Shown: positions 24,261 to 40,650 of the stretch, in pieces
Layout of the letters: each line of letters starts with the position of its first letter
Position numbering within the stretch: the first letter of the stretch is position 1
From: Lepus europaeus
Lineage: Eukaryota > Chordata > Mammalia > Lagomorpha > Leporidae
NCBI RefSeq assembly: GCF_033115175.1
Contig: NC_084836.1
Coordinates: 67,751,297 to 67,815,296, forward strand
Direction: 5' to 3'
Length of the DNA stretch: 64,000 bases
The notes under the pieces: generated by a model
Database searches by the model: none
What the model was told of the DNA's origin: nothing
Seen by the model: the letters and a program-made list of their open reading frames with translations, nothing else
Made by a program: the position numbers and the translations under genes

Positions 24261-25085
24261 TTTGTCACCATGGTGACACCATCGCTGTTACCTTTGTCAC
24301 TCCATAGAGTCTGAGCTGCACGACCCCCTGCCCTTACTAAATGTCCAGGGTGGTTCTATCTGCTCCTTTCCCTGCTCCACGGGCACTTTGTGTGCCGCCC
24401 GTTGGCACCTGTTTTCTGCGGCTGGTGTGTTGTGCCGCTGGCACCTGTCTGGTGCTGCGCTGTAGCTTGGAAGAAGAAGAGCATCTGGGGAACTCAGAGA
24501 AGCACCTGGCTTTCCCTGCCAGAACTTCCAGAGAACCTGCATGCACACCCACCTGTGCGATGACAGCTTCTCTCCCTTCCACCAACCCACGCAGCACGTA
24601 CTGAAGCTTAGTTTAAACAAAATCCTTTAACTTCCTAGTTACTAAAGCCTTTGCTCTGTGCCAGGAGATAGAAGTCGGTGAGCTCTAGGGTCTGAGGGGC
24701 AGGTCTCAGAGGTGAGCCAGAGAGAACTCATGCCTGAATCTGAAACCCAAGCCTGGGGAAGTGCACCTGCTACCCGGGGCGAGAGAGCCGTGTTCTGTAG
24801 CTTTACAAGGACAAGGCAAGAATCGGGATTTACTTATCTCGGTGATGAAATCCTACCAGGACACACCAGGGAGCAGATGTGGGGTCCTGCATTTCCAGAA
24901 GCCACCAAGTGCTTCGAGAGAGATCTCGTCCGATAAAAGGATTACCATATGCGCCAATCTTGCAGGCACAGCGATTCTGAGAGCCCATCCTGGAGCTAGG
25001 TGTGTAGTGTTTATCGTATTGTTGAGGCTCGTAAAAATCTTGTATGGCTGCAGGCGAGCCAAACCCTGCAGAGGTACAGCGTCTG
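24261..25085 (+). promoter_or_regulatory. KRT1: KRT1 upstream region, free of recognised repeats
   Basis: 825 bp before the KRT1 core promoter with no young insertion. It becomes AT-richer near 24930-25040 (GATAAAAGGATTACCATATG, TGTTTATCGTATTG), where CArG-like and FOX-like words can be read. Candidate proximal control DNA by position only. Confidence 0.35.
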
Positions 25086-25130
25086 TGCTGACTCTGGGGG
25101 CCCAGCCCAGCCGCCTCCTGCTTTATAAGG
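25086..25130 (+). promoter_or_regulatory. KRT1: KRT1 core promoter: TATA box with AP-1-like site
   Basis: TTTATAAGG at 25122-25130 is about 80 bp upstream of the start codon. An AP-1-like TGCTGACTC sits at 25086-25094. AP-1 is a known regulator of differentiation-linked keratin genes, but binding here is inferred from the motif only. Confidence 0.75.
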
Positions 25131-25208
25131 GCGAGTCTCTGGGCTCGGGGTAGAGGAGTGCTTAGCTCCTTTCCTCTCTGCCTCGCTGCCGCTCTGCTCT
25201 CAGGCACC

Positions 25209-29570
<4,362 letters not shown>

Positions 29571-29991
29571 GGCGCCGATTGGAGAGGGCGCTGGAGCCGC
29601 GCCGCTCTCGCTCCCCGCCAGTACCAAGGCTTCTGGGCAGGGCCGAGGTCCGCTGCCCCAGCCTGATTGTAGGGAGGAGGGTGGCTCGGCCCACCCCTTC
29701 GTCCCGCCCCCGCAGCCCGCTCTCTTCTGCTCCGCTCGCCCAAGTAGCTCCCCGACCGATCGCCGGCGGTCTTCGTGCCCTGGCTGCACCCCGCTTCGTT
29801 CTTGGCCCGAGAAAGCGCTCGGCCACCACCGCGCCACACAGGACATTTCAGAGGAGGGCCCCTCCCATTCTCCTGCCCCTCAGGGTTTCTGTGCTGCGCT
29901 CGGAGCTGCTTCGGCTCCGCACCGAAGGGGCAAGCAAGCCGCTTGCCATCTGTGGAGAGGTCCCCCAGCCCCCAGCCCCCTGTTTTGCTGC

Positions 29992-29997
29992 AATAAA
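29992..29997 (+). terminator. KRT1: KRT1 polyadenylation signal AATAAA
   Basis: AATAAA 0.42 kb after the stop codon. A GT-rich downstream element (TTTGTTTGTGG) lies near 30031-30042, as expected past a cleavage site around 30012-30018. Confidence 0.85.
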
Positions 29998-30018
29998 CTG
30001 CATTGGAAATTCGCTCCA

Positions 30019-30479
30019 GGTCTCCGTCGCCTTTGTTTGTGGCTCCTCTGTCTCCGATGGGTGCTGGGTTGGGAGTGAGAGAGGATCCCCGAGACACGTG
30101 GCTGCAGGGTGGAGCTGCAAGGGGTGAGCAGGCTGTCACCCAGAGGCGATGGGTGGGGTTGAGGAGTGGAGGGACGGCGGTGGCAGGCTGTATGTCCCGG
30201 AGAGGGCTCTGCTGACCATAGCAGTGAGCGCTTGGCCTTGAGAAGAAGGGACAGCATTGCATGGAAAAGTGATGGTCCTTGTGGAACGGCTGGTGGTGAG
30301 GGGCACGAGGGACACTGGGTCAGCAACTGCTGCAACAGCCGGGGTGCAGACGGCGGCCTGGGGAGTTTCAGGACCAAGGGAGGTGACAGAGAGTGGGATA
30401 GGACACTTCCCTTCCCCTGTGGGCCACCACCACCCAGAGCTCTGCTGACCCCTGTGGCACAGAGGACAGCAGTGGGGTC
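30019..30479. other. KRT1 downstream flank, nothing recognised
   Basis: 460 bp of GC-rich DNA past the KRT1 cleavage site with no repeat or coding signature. Confidence 0.5.
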
Positions 30480-30975
30480 AGACACATGGGTGTGTGGACT
30501 CGGATAGGCTTTGAATCTTACCACCACCGTTTTTACCGGTTATGTGATAGCATGCATGAGGAGGGAGGGAGAGAGAGAGAGAGAGAGAGAGGTCTTTTGT
30601 CCACTGGTTCATTCCTCAAATGCTTGCAATGGCCAGAGCCAAGATCCTGGAACTCACTCCAGTTCTCCAACAAGGGTGGCAGGAACCCAAGTCCTTGAGC
30701 CATCGCCTGCTGCCTCCCTGGGTGTGCATTAGCAGGAAGCTGGATTGGAAATAGAGCCAAGATCGGAACCCAGGTACTCCCATGTGGGATGCAGGAATCC
30801 CAAGTAGTATCTGAGCAGCTGTACCAAACACTCCTCCCATGCACCTCAGTTTTCCTAGCTCCCAAATGGCACAATAATACTTTCTTTAGGGTAACGACTG
30901 TAAGGATTGTATAACACTGGGGTGGGGGCACTGCTCAACACACAGTAGGTACTCGCTAATGACAGTGGGGAGGAT
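30480..30975 (+). repeat. MIR-like element split by a C repeat
   Basis: The left part (GACTCGGATAGGCTTTGAATC...GGTTATGTGATAG) and right part (CACCTCAGTTTTCC...CAGTAGGTACTCGCTAATGA) read as one MIR in sense orientation, interrupted by the antisense C repeat at 30560-30838. Confidence 0.65.
30560..30838 (-). mobile_element. C-repeat SINE, old
   Basis: Antisense body with (GA)n, GGTGTGCATTAGCAGGAAGC and a degenerate head. Inserted inside the MIR-like element. Confidence 0.85.
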
Positions 30976-31051
30976 AATGAGGATCTGGCTATTGTATCCT
31001 TGTGTCTGAGACAGCTCAGGAAGTGCTTGTGCAAAGGAGTGGGTGGGTGGG

Positions 31052-31330
31052 AGGGGCGGGCACTCGGCATAGGGGTTAAGCCACCAGTTGCGACACGTAT
31101 CGAGTGTCTGGGTTTGAGTTTCAGCTTCTCTCCCAATTGCAGTTCCTGCTAATGCACACCCGGTGGGCAGCAAGTGGTGGCTCAAGTACTTGGGTCTCTG
31201 CCACTTATGTGGGAAGCAGAACTGTGTTCCTGGCCCCCAGCTGTGTGCGGGAGCATTTAAGGAGTGAACCAGTGGGTGGCAGCCCTTTCTGCTTCTCTTT
31301 CCGACATTCAAATACATTGTTACAAATATA
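31052..31330 (+). mobile_element. C-repeat SINE, old
   Basis: Sense copy: GGCGGGCACTCGGCATAGGG head, CGTATCGAGTGTCTGGG, body, then TTCAAATACATTGTTAC tail. Heavily diverged. Confidence 0.8.
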
Positions 31331-31899
31331 AATCAAGAGAGAAAAAGAATAAGACAAAGGAACAGGTGAATCTCAGCGTCCCAATGGTTCTTGGCCACAC
31401 GGTTGGTGAACTCCATCCACCTCCCCTTCTGTAGGGCCCCAGTGCCCCCCACTTTCTTTCTACATATAGATGGAGAAACACAGGGCACCTTGAGGCTCTA
31501 CGACTTGGCCAACAGCATCTTTCCCCTTGCAGGTTGAACCCACCGAGAAAGCTATTTAGGTTGCTGCTTCAAAACTCAGGGAACTAGCCTTACACTCTCG
31601 CCCACACTCCATCACCCGATCCTTTCTCGTGGACACACCCAGAGAATACTTTTGCCTTGAAGTCCTTTGCAAGGGCGCGTGTAACTCTCTGTCCCCGAGC
31701 ACCCCTAGTAATAGCTGGCACCGATCCTCCTGACCCTTGATGGTTCCTTCCTTGGAATCCCAGCTGGCCCCATAAGGACAGTTGGGGGCACTCCCCTGCT
31801 GCCACTTTCAGGGTGACTCCAGCCGAGGGTTCAGCCAATTCAAACCCCTCCCCCAGATCTGTTTCCACCTGGACTGATGATGTGAGCACTTGGAAAGCA

Positions 31900-32085
31900 C
31901 TGTGGTGGGGTTGGAAGGACGTGGAACTTGGATTCAGAGAATCTGGGTCCATCCGGCTGTGATATTTAAAGGGTTGGCAATGAGAAATGGCCCACAGCTT
32001 ACAGGGTGTGAGGTGGGTCCCTGGGCAAGTCCCTGGGCCATCCCATGCCTCAGTTGTCAGCTGGGTGAGAAGGGGATGAGGACAT
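31900..32085 (+). repeat. MIR-like ancient SINE
   Basis: GGACGTGGAACTTGGATTC, GGCTGTGATATT, GGGCAAGTCCC and GCCTCAGTTGTCAGCTG follow the sense MIR order. Confidence 0.55.
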
Positions 32086-32629
32086 TTGCCTCCAGACATC
32101 AAGAGGGCAAGAAATGCAGTGCCGGTGCTCTGGGAGCTGCCCATGTGTTATACGGAAGTGACTAAGTGGTGTTAGAAAGGAGTGACAAAGAAGGGCAGGC
32201 AGAAGTGACACCAAGGAGGGAGGCCCCTAGTAGTGGTCGCCATGGCCCAGCGACAGCTCTGTGGGGAGGTACCATTGATCTTGGGAGATGACTCAAAGTT
32301 GACTTTGCACCTGAGGACTGATATAACCCAAACCCACAGAGACGGACGTGCCAACCACGACGTCCAAGCCTTAGCTTGCAAGGGGCCCAAGTTTGCAGCG
32401 GCTGAAATACCAGAGCCTCCCAATCTTGTTACCAGGACACCCAGGAAGCAAGTCTCAAAAGACAGCTGGGTGGTGTACCCCCCCCCGCCCCGTCTGTGGA
32501 AGGACTAACCCCCGGGGCCGTTTTCTTGGGGGTGCTGAGTGAGACAGGGATGGACTCGTGTCCCCCAGCCCACATTTTCTCCATCTTTGCTGGGGTTGCC
32601 CCATCTAAGTGTTGGGAAGATTCTGGCTC

Positions 32630-32971
32630 TTTTTTTTTTTTTTTAAAGATTTATTTTATTTATTTGAAAGGCAGAGTTACAGAGAGATATAGAGACAGAG
32701 ACAGAGAGAGAGATCTTCCATCCGCTGGTTCACTCCCCAGATGGCTGCAATGGCCAGAGCTGAGCTGATCCGAAGGCAGGAGCCAGGAGCTTCTTCCAGG
32801 TCTCCTATGTGGGTGCAGGAGCCCAAGGACTTGGGCCATCTTCTATTGCTTTCCCAGGCCATAGCAGAGAGCTGAGTTGGAAGAGGAGCAGCCGGGACTT
32901 GAACCAGCAACCCTATGGGATGCAGGCCCTGCAGGCGGTGGCTTTACCCCCTACAGCACAGCGCCGGCCTC
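32630..32971 (-). mobile_element. C-repeat SINE, type A, young
   Basis: Antisense full length, AAAGATTTATTTTATTTATT tail and CACAGCGCCGGCC head; few changes from the common form. Confidence 0.95.
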
Positions 32972-33134
32972 TCCGGCTCATCTTGATCGGACTTGGGTTT
33001 CCTAGCTAAGGTCAGCAGTGAAGCAGACACCGTGTCAGTTACAGTGGTCAGGGATACAGAGAAAGCTCTGCAGCCATCGGTGAGTAACAGAGGAAGAGCA
33101 AGGGCCCTCAGGCACTGATGTTAAAAAGACAATA

Positions 33135-33476
33135 GGGCCGGCGCTGCGGCTCAATAGGCTAATCCTCCGCCTTGCAGCGCCAGCAGACAGGGTTCTAGTC
33201 CCGGTTGGGGCACTGATTCTGTCCCGGTTGCCCCTCTTCCAGGCCAGTTCTCTGCTGTGGCCCGGGAGTGCAGTGGAGGATGGCCCAGGTCCTTGGGCCC
33301 TGCACCCCATGGGAGACCAGGAGAAGCACCTGGCTCCTGCCATAGGATCAGTGTGGTACGCCGGTCGCAGCGCGCTGGCCGCGGCGGCCATTGGAGGGTG
33401 AACCAACGGCAAAAAGGAAGACATTTCTCTCTGTCTCTCTCTCTCACTGTCCACTCTGCCTGTCAAAAAAAAAAAA
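33135..33476 (+). mobile_element. C-repeat SINE, type B, young
   Basis: Sense full length, from GGGCCGGCGCTGCGGCTC to CTGTC plus poly(A). The target-site duplication AAAAAGACAATAG is present on both sides. Confidence 0.96.
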
Positions 33477-33484
33477 AGACAATA

Positions 33485-35732
33485 GAGGAAAAGTGTGGGT
33501 TCCGTTCTGTACTAAACCCAACTCCTGCCCTGTGCATCAAGGACTGGCTAAGCACTGAGCATGCTACAATGCGTGGCCATGGTGCTTGCTCTCAGAGGGG
33601 GAGCCATCATGTGTCCAGCCAGCTACAGACACACACTGAAGCAGGGATGTCCACTGGATGTGCCCTGAGTAGCTTGGCCACCGAGGACATCCATTTACAA
33701 AAAGGCGAGAAACTCCTGTGTGCCTTCTGATGAACAGAGCGTGCCATCTTTTCTCTACACTGTAGCCACCTTCCCCAGTAGCTCAGCAGAGCTGGGAACT
33801 GAAAAATCCCCTTGCGTCTGCATGTGATACGGAGCTGGATTCTGGGTTTGACCATTACGTATGGGAGCGCCTTCACGGTGGGGCAGGAAGTCCAGCTCCA
33901 CCTGGATCCCAATCACAGAACATCAGGGATGATTGCTCATCTCACAATGACAAGCAAAAACACATCCTCAGGTTTCTGAATGATCCCTGGGGGCAGTGTG
34001 GCGTGCTTAGGGCGTTTTGTGGGCTGGGGCCATTTTTAGAACATTCGGGGGGAGAAAATGAGCCACGTATTCTCCACTGTACTTTGTTCTGTGTTGTGTG
34101 TTGGGGATTCGGTCTTGATGAACGGCCCTGTCTCCACCTGGGAGGGTGTCGTGTGGACCCCTGAATGGTGCATCTGTCTGCCTGATAGGAAACATAGTCT
34201 CCTAAAAACAAGAGGATGCTCGGGAAGACGGCCCAGGGACCACTCAGCCCAAGCACCTGGGAAAGAAGTCATCAGAGAGTGATGGGGAGCCAGGAGAAGG
34301 GTTGTTGCCATGGAAACCAGGAGAGCTACACACTGCAGGATACAGCCAGGAAGAGAAGTCCATGGGAGCTGAAGAGGGGCGGGGCTGCGAGCTGAGAAGA
34401 ATCTAGAAACATGGTGAGCCTTCAGCAGGTGGAAGGGATGGGGTGAGCAGTAGGAGCCCTTTCCTGGTGAAGAGGGCGTGGCCAAGACCAGAAATGCTGT
34501 CTATGAAAACTTGCTTCCTGGAGCCGCCATTGGCTGGAACCTGGTGCCAGGTGAAAGGAGAATCGAGGTGCCTACGGGACACGTGGAGGTGCCAGCAGTT
34601 CTCAGTGGTGTGTTGAAAGGAGAGATACCCAAGATGCCCCGGGAAGCTCTGTGTCACTGTGCTTGCCCCTCCTCCACCTGCTGGAGGCACCTCGGCACCT
34701 GCCAATCCACCACGGCACTTGCCAATCCACCACAGGGACAATGGCGCCATCTCAGTCAACTCGTGACCTTCCCGGGTTCACGCTGGGCTGCTCCCACCCC
34801 TCCCAGGGGCCCGCGCCCAGGTTCCAATCTGTCAATGAGCCCAGCCCGTTCTGTCTGGCAGTGTGGCGTCCTCTGCTGGTGCATAGACACCTTTGCACAA
34901 GGCAGTAGCTCCCAGGGACAGCAAGAGTGAAGATGATGTAGTTAGGCTGTTTCGGTAAGCTTTTTGGGAGTAGTAGAGAGGACCAGGCTTTCTCTTGGTT
35001 CTGTTCTTTGGTTGCCAAGGCACAAAGAAGCAGCTGCAGCCTTCTGGGGAGGGGGTCTCATCCGTCCCTGTGTGTGGAGCTCAGTCCTGAACATTGTGAC
35101 AGTTCAAGCGACCCCCTGGAAAGCTCATGCGCGTTTGGAGTAAGAACTGGAGCAGACAAGTGGCTTCAAGAGGCTCAGAGAGGCTGGCTGAGGGTGGAGG
35201 GTGATGCCCATTCTCACTAATGAACCCACGCCGTGTGGACAGGGAGGGTCCCGCCTCTTGCTTGGAAGTCAGGGGCGTGGCTGTGAAGAGGGCATCCACT
35301 CAGGCCCAGTTGTCTGTCTTGTGGGGTGATGACTCAGCCCCCACCGGAGATGCTCGGGTAGAGGGGCCTCTCCCCAGGCAGGGACGCCACGCAAGGGGGC
35401 CAGAGGATCTTGGGAGGTTGGACCGCTTCCAACCTGGAGATCCATGGCTGCTTCCTTGGCCCATTCGCTCCCCAAGTCCTCCAGATGTTCTTCCTTGCAT
35501 TTCCTTTTGCAAGAGGCCCAGAATTCAACCCCCAGAATCTTTGGCTCCATTATTTAAACAAGTAAAAGAGGTTTGCTCTTGGTTTGAGCTGATCTCAAGG
35601 GCTGTTGGAGAACATTGCTGTTCAGTTAAAGAAGGTCTGAGCTCGGTCCATGGGCCTGGGCTGGGTCCACTTCCGCCTGGGTTCCTGTTGTGTTCCTAGT
35701 GGGACCCCCAAGTGCTGGCAGGTGGGGTCTGT
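33485..35732. other. Spacer, no gene recognised
   Basis: 2.2 kb without SINE or coding signature. It holds a short 20-bp tandem duplication (34694-34733, each copy with TGCCAATCCACCAC) and a FOX-like TTTAAACAAG near 35553. Confidence 0.5.
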
Positions 35733-35888
35733 GGATGCAAGGGCCCGAGTGCTTGGGCCACCTTCTGCTGCTTTCCCAGGCGCATTAGCAGGGAGCTGGA
35801 CTGGCAGCCACAGAGCCAGCACTTGTCGGGTACAGGATGCTGACCTTGAGAGCAGTGGCCTAGCCTGCTGCATCACAACACTGGGCCC
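35733..35888 (-). mobile_element. C-repeat SINE fragment, old
   Basis: Antisense 5' half only (GCATTAGCAGGGAGCTGGAC to CATCACAACACTGGGCCC), followed at once by a younger copy. Confidence 0.8.
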
Positions 35889-35895
35889 AGTACGT

Positions 35896-36255
35896 GTTTG
35901 TTTGTTTGTTTGTTTGTTTTTTGACAGGCAGAGTGGACAGTGAGAGGGAGAGACAGAGAGAAAGGTCTTCCTTTTTGCTGTTGGTTCACCCTCCAATGGC
36001 CGCCACGGCCAGCGCGCTGCAGCCGGCGCACCGCGCTGATCCGAAGGCAGGAGCCAGGTGCTTCTCCTGGTCTCCCATGTGGGTGCAGGGCCCAAGCACT
36101 CGGACCATCCTCCACTGCCTTCCCGGGCCACAGCAGAGAGCTGGCCTGGAAGAGGGGCAACCGGGATAGAATCCGGGGCCCCAACCGGGACTAGAACCCA
36201 GTGTGCTGGCGCCGTAGGTGGAGGATTAGCCTAGTGAGCCATGGCGCCGGCCCCC
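35896..36255 (-). mobile_element. C-repeat SINE, type B, young
   Basis: Antisense full length with a (GTTT)n-modified tail. Flanked by CCCAGTACGTGTTT and CCCAGCACGTGTTT, a target-site duplication with one change. Confidence 0.95.
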
Positions 36256-36348
36256 AGCACGTGTTTTAATACAGATCATCACATGTCCCTCAAAGCCTAG
36301 CTAAGACCAGAACTTCTGTGGCCATGCCCCATCTCGCCACCTCCTAGA

Positions 36349-36349
<1 letters not shown>

Positions 36350-36386
<37 letters not shown>
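36350..36386. repeat. Isolated poly(A) run of 37
   Basis: An unbroken A37 with no recognisable SINE or processed-gene body attached on its 5' side. Confidence 0.9.
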
Positions 36387-36387
<1 letters not shown>

Positions 36388-37499
36388 CATTCTTTTGTGG
36401 TCCCATCCTATGTCACCTGCTGACACCCTGACATTTGTGCTATCGTTGAGTTAGCCGAGTACCTGGCTGTCTGTCCCTCTGATTTCTGATACCCTAAATG
36501 GCTGGGTAGGGGGCTGAGCCTTGCCTTATTTATTCCTGATTTGTTCAAAAATTTCCTCCCAAACAACACCAGGATCTTTGCCTGAGTCTCATCAGTCTCG
36601 CCCGGGCCAAGCGCACCCCAGGGTCGTGAATGTGCCTGTGTTGGCTTTCCTGGGTGTTCTGGGGGCTGCCTCTGGCCAGGCCAGCAGGAGCAGGCTGGAG
36701 AGGGTCCTTCGTGACCAGCCCAAGGCCACAAGCATCCAGCCGGCTGGGGAGGACAGGGACCGGCATGAACTGGGCCAAACTCCTTTGGAAAGACATCAGG
36801 GACTAACCCTTTCCCAAAGTAGGGATCCTGGTGTGGGGGCGTGGGGTGTAGCCCATTACGTAAGTCACCAGCCGAGTGTTTTCCGCGGAGTGACAGTAAG
36901 TGTTGCAATGGTAGTTTCTAGAACTGGACAGAAAAATGGCGCTCATGAAATCAGGAGTGCCCAGCCTCTGAGTCCATCTGTAGGGTTGCCATGGGGGTCC
37001 TAGCTGTCTGCCCAGTGCCTTAATTTTTTCTAGGGTGGCAAGCAAGAGGCCACAGGGGGTCGGCCTTGGCCATTTGGACAGGTGCTGTCAGGCACACCTC
37101 TGGGATGAGAGGCCGTCGGGACAAAAGATTGGGTGCTACTGCAGTTCGTTCAGACCTGTCCTGCAAGGTTGCCAAATACAGGACCCGAACCATGAAACAC
37201 ACAGAAGGACACCGGGCTTTGGCAGGAAGCGTGCTGCCCGGGCCACGCTGTCCCGTGCCCAGGCATCGAGGAGGTGGTACAGGGATGGTGTGGGTGACGT
37301 GGATGGGAGCAGGCTGCAGGCAGGCAGCAGGGCCAGTGGCGTCCAGCCCGAGACCCTGCACGGACGCCTCCCACGGACACCTGTTGAGAGTGTTGGTGTC
37401 TAGTGGTCTCTGGTGGGGGCCAGGCCTGGCGGGGGGCGGGGTTTGTGTTCTTCACACGCTGAGATTTTGCACATCTTCATGTCTCTGCAAATGCTTTTC
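36387..37499. other. Spacer, no gene recognised
   Basis: 1.1 kb without recognised repeat or exon. Open frames up to 166 codons on either strand resemble no family known to me. Confidence 0.45.
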
Positions 37500-37604
37500 C
37501 ATCGTCTCGGCTTTCCTTTCTCTTATCTGTGTGTAAACTCCTATTCACCCTGTAAAAGCCAGCACACATGTCCTCCGGGAAGCCTTCCCTGATGCCTGCA
37601 TCAC
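37500..37604. repeat. L2-like ancient LINE fragment
   Basis: AACTCCTATTCACCC and TCCTCCGGGAAGCCTTCCC match the common L2 3'-end phrase 'ctcctactcatcc...ccaggaagccttccctga'. Confidence 0.65.
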
Positions 37605-37605
37605 T

Positions 37606-37642
37606 TAAAAAAAGATTTATTTATTCATTTGATGGAGGGAGG

Positions 37643-37692
<50 letters not shown>

Positions 37693-37943
37693 CTATCCAC
37701 TGGTTCATTCCCCACATAGCTGCAATGGCCAGAGCTGGGCCAGGTTGAAGCCAGGAGTCAGGAACTTCATCCAGGTCTCCCATGTGGGAGGCAGAGGCCC
37801 AAGTATTTGGGCTATCTTCTGCTCTCCCATGCACATTGGCAGGGAGCTGGATCGGAAGTGGAGCAGCCAGGAATTGAACCAGTGCTGGTATGGGATGCCA
37901 ACATTGCAGACAGCAGCTTAACCCACTGTGCCACAACGCTGGC
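37606..37943 (-). mobile_element. C-repeat SINE, type A
   Basis: Antisense with a (GA)n of about 40 bp at 37648-37690; head end CCACAACGCTGGC. Confidence 0.92.
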
Positions 37944-40091
37944 ACAATGCATCGCTTTTCCACTGAGGTTTCCTGGCTCCTGGCCTGTGTGTGCTGCGGC
38001 GGGCCAGGCTCAGCTTACATCTGCTCAGACAGCCCGTTGTTCATAGCATCTCGGTGACAGCTTGGAATCAATCCCGACTGGCGTGCGTGTGTTTCCATCA
38101 GAGAGATTGACAGCAACGCCGTGAGGCAGGGCTTCCCCCTCTGCAGAGCCGGCACACGACCGCCCACCCCCACGGCTGGCTGTGTGCTTGCTTGGCCCCC
38201 GTGGCTGGGAGCCCCTCTCATCTATGGGACAATGAGTTTCAGGAGGGCAGGAACTCTGTCGTCTTTAACCTTTTCATCACCAAGGATGCAGCCATGTGCG
38301 TGTTTCCCAGCCAGTGACCAGTGTGTCCTGGGCCAGTGAATTGGAAGGAGGAGAAGCCCTGGAGGGCTCTGGGGGGAGGGGCCCCCCGCATCCCAGCAGG
38401 GCTCATCAGAGAAGACAGGATCAGAGTTGGGTCTCAGAGATGATCATGGGCGGGTGGGTGGGGCAGGGATATTCCCACTCGGGTGCAAAGCAGTTCCTGC
38501 TTGGGAAGACGAGGCTGTGAGGCAACCCCACTTGGGGTGGGAGTCACCTGTCTCCATGCAGAGGTGTGCAGGAGACAAGGTCTGAGGCGAGGCCAGCTCA
38601 CCCCTCCTCTAGCTCTAGGCCCTTAATTAACCTCAATTATGCAGGCTAGGGGGAAGGGGTGTGGGGGGCAGGTCCCGGCTCAGCGTTCTAAATCCCAGCA
38701 ATCTGTACATTCCTACCCTGTATGCGAGGGAGTAGCTGGGAAGTCCCTTTGGTTGTCATTCCTAAGTGCCTCCTGATGTCAGCACAGTTGGTTTCCTTTC
38801 GTCCCACACCTGGTTGGAGCTGGCAAATGGAGAACATGATGTACACTCCTGTGTGCCCTGGGGGGGAAGGACAGGACGATCCTGCCTGGAAACCACCCCC
38901 AGCAGCAGGTGCAGGTTGGCACTCGGGCATCATGGTCCCCGCTCAGCTGACTGCCAGGGTGTTCTCGGGATTAGAGCAACCCCTTGGGCTTCCCGGGGAA
39001 CGCACGTGTGCGGTTGCGCCTCCTCAGTAATCCTCTCTATCGTTCTGCTAATGGATCAACAAGGTTTCCACGGTGAGGCTAGCCGGTGTGGCAGGAGCCT
39101 CATGCCACCTCCCTGATACTTGTGACCTCCACGGAGAGGTGGGCGCTGGCAGGGCCGGGGTCTACACGCAGTCCATCACAGCTGCACAGCCCCACCCCTG
39201 GGGTGGGTGATCTTGCACCTGAACCCAACTGATTGGCCCCTTTCCTGGTCATCTCATGGCATGTGAGTAGGGACTTTAGGGCTCGTCTGATGCCCCCCCA
39301 GGGAAATGCTACACCGAAAGTTCTAGAAGCCTGCAAAGGGCGCATCTCCTGCTTGCTTTCTGTTTTCCATCATTGTGGGCAACCGAGTGCTGACTGCAGT
39401 TTATTAAGCCCTGGCCTTTGGTCTCCTTGAGACCTTTTCTGGCGGTGACGTCCAAAGCCACGGGGCTGGGGTGGCCTGGAGGAGCAGGGACCCTGTTAAA
39501 CCACCGCGCTCAGTTTGTCAGCTTAGACAGGCGGTTACGAGCTGGGCAGTGTCCAGGAGGCTTTTGGGTCCTTGTGCAGATACCGGCGTGGGTTAGAGAG
39601 CCCTGCAGAGGGCCAGGCTCCTCCTGTGGCTTCTCTTCACTGGGAATGGGGAGTTACGTGGGAGGGGGCGGAGAGAGTGCCCGTGGGGCTCCTGGAGGAT
39701 GCAGGGTCTGAACACATCAGGGTAAGCCCTTTCCATCTTGCAATCCTGGGCTCGTCTCCTTGCTCGCTTAGAGACTCAGTTTGCCTGTGTGTAAAATGGG
39801 TGTGATGATCTTTACCCTGCAGAAGGAGATTAAAAAGCAAAATATCATCTGTGAAGGTGAGCAGAGGGGCATGTGAGGGGGGCTTGTCACTGCTGCTCTT
39901 TGCTGAGAGGGCGCCGGGGTGTGTGGGAGCGGCTCCTAGGGCACCTGGGAAAGACCCGTCCATGGGGAGCAAGGCGAGTCCTAGGTTTCATTCCTGTGCG
40001 TCTCAAGGCTCTCAGGAGTTCCTCCTAAATTACACACACACATATATGCATATGTATTATATATTTCTCTATATAAATATGCATGCAAGAG
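37944..40091. other. Spacer with AT-rich homeobox-like motif
   Basis: 2.1 kb with no gene. The words TTAATTAACCTCAATTATGC (about 38622-38641) stand out as an AT-rich block in GC-rich DNA. A sense MIR-like stretch is at 39740-39850 and a TA/CA microsatellite just before the next SINE. Confidence 0.45.
39740..39850 (+). repeat. MIR-like ancient SINE fragment
   Basis: TTAGAGACTCAGTTTGCC and GTGTAAAATGGGTGTGATG correspond to the MIR 'ctcagtttcc...tgtaaaatggg' segment. Confidence 0.6.
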
Positions 40092-40386
40092 CCTTTTTTT
40101 TTAAGGAGAGGCAGAGAGAAAGAGAGAGGCCTTCCATCCACTGGTTCCCTCCCTAATTGGCCACCACAGCTGGAGCTGCACCCATCCAAAGCCAGGAGCC
40201 AGGAGCTTCTTCTGGGCTTCCCACATGGGTGCAGGGGCCCAAGGCCTTGGGCCATCTTCTACTGCTTTCTCAGACCATAGCGGAGAGCTGGATCAGAAGT
40301 GGAGCAGCCGGGACTCGAACTGGTGCCCATTTGGGATGCCGGCACTGCAGGTAGCGGGTTTATTTGCTACACCACAGCGCCAGCCC
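40092..40386 (-). mobile_element. C-repeat SINE
   Basis: Antisense, shortened tail region, head end CCACAGCGCCAGCCC. Confidence 0.92.
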
Positions 40387-40396
40387 AAGAGTGCTT

Positions 40397-40650
40397 CTTT
40401 TAAATGATTTTATGGAGACAGCCAGCCAGACGGAGCTCCCATCCATTGGTTCAGTCCCCAGTTCCCGAAAGAGCCAAAGCCAAGAGCTGGGGACTTAATT
40501 CAGGTCTCTCATGTGGTGTAGGGACCCAGCTGCTAGTGCCAGGACCTACTGCCTCCCAGGGTTCACATTAGCGGACGGTGGTATCAGAAAGGGGGCCAGG
40601 ACTTGACCCCAGGCGCTCTGATATGGGACGTGGGCATTCCAAGTCCCAAG
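40397..40650 (-). mobile_element. C-repeat SINE, old
   Basis: Antisense, heavily diverged (CATTGGTTCAGTCCCC, GGGTTCACATTAGCGG); adjacent to the younger copy above. Confidence 0.75.

Noticed and set aside
33135-33476. tRNA genes suggested by B-box-like GGTTCTAGTCC motifs in many places
   Set aside because: These are the tRNA-derived heads of C-repeat SINEs; no free-standing tRNA cloverleaf was found.
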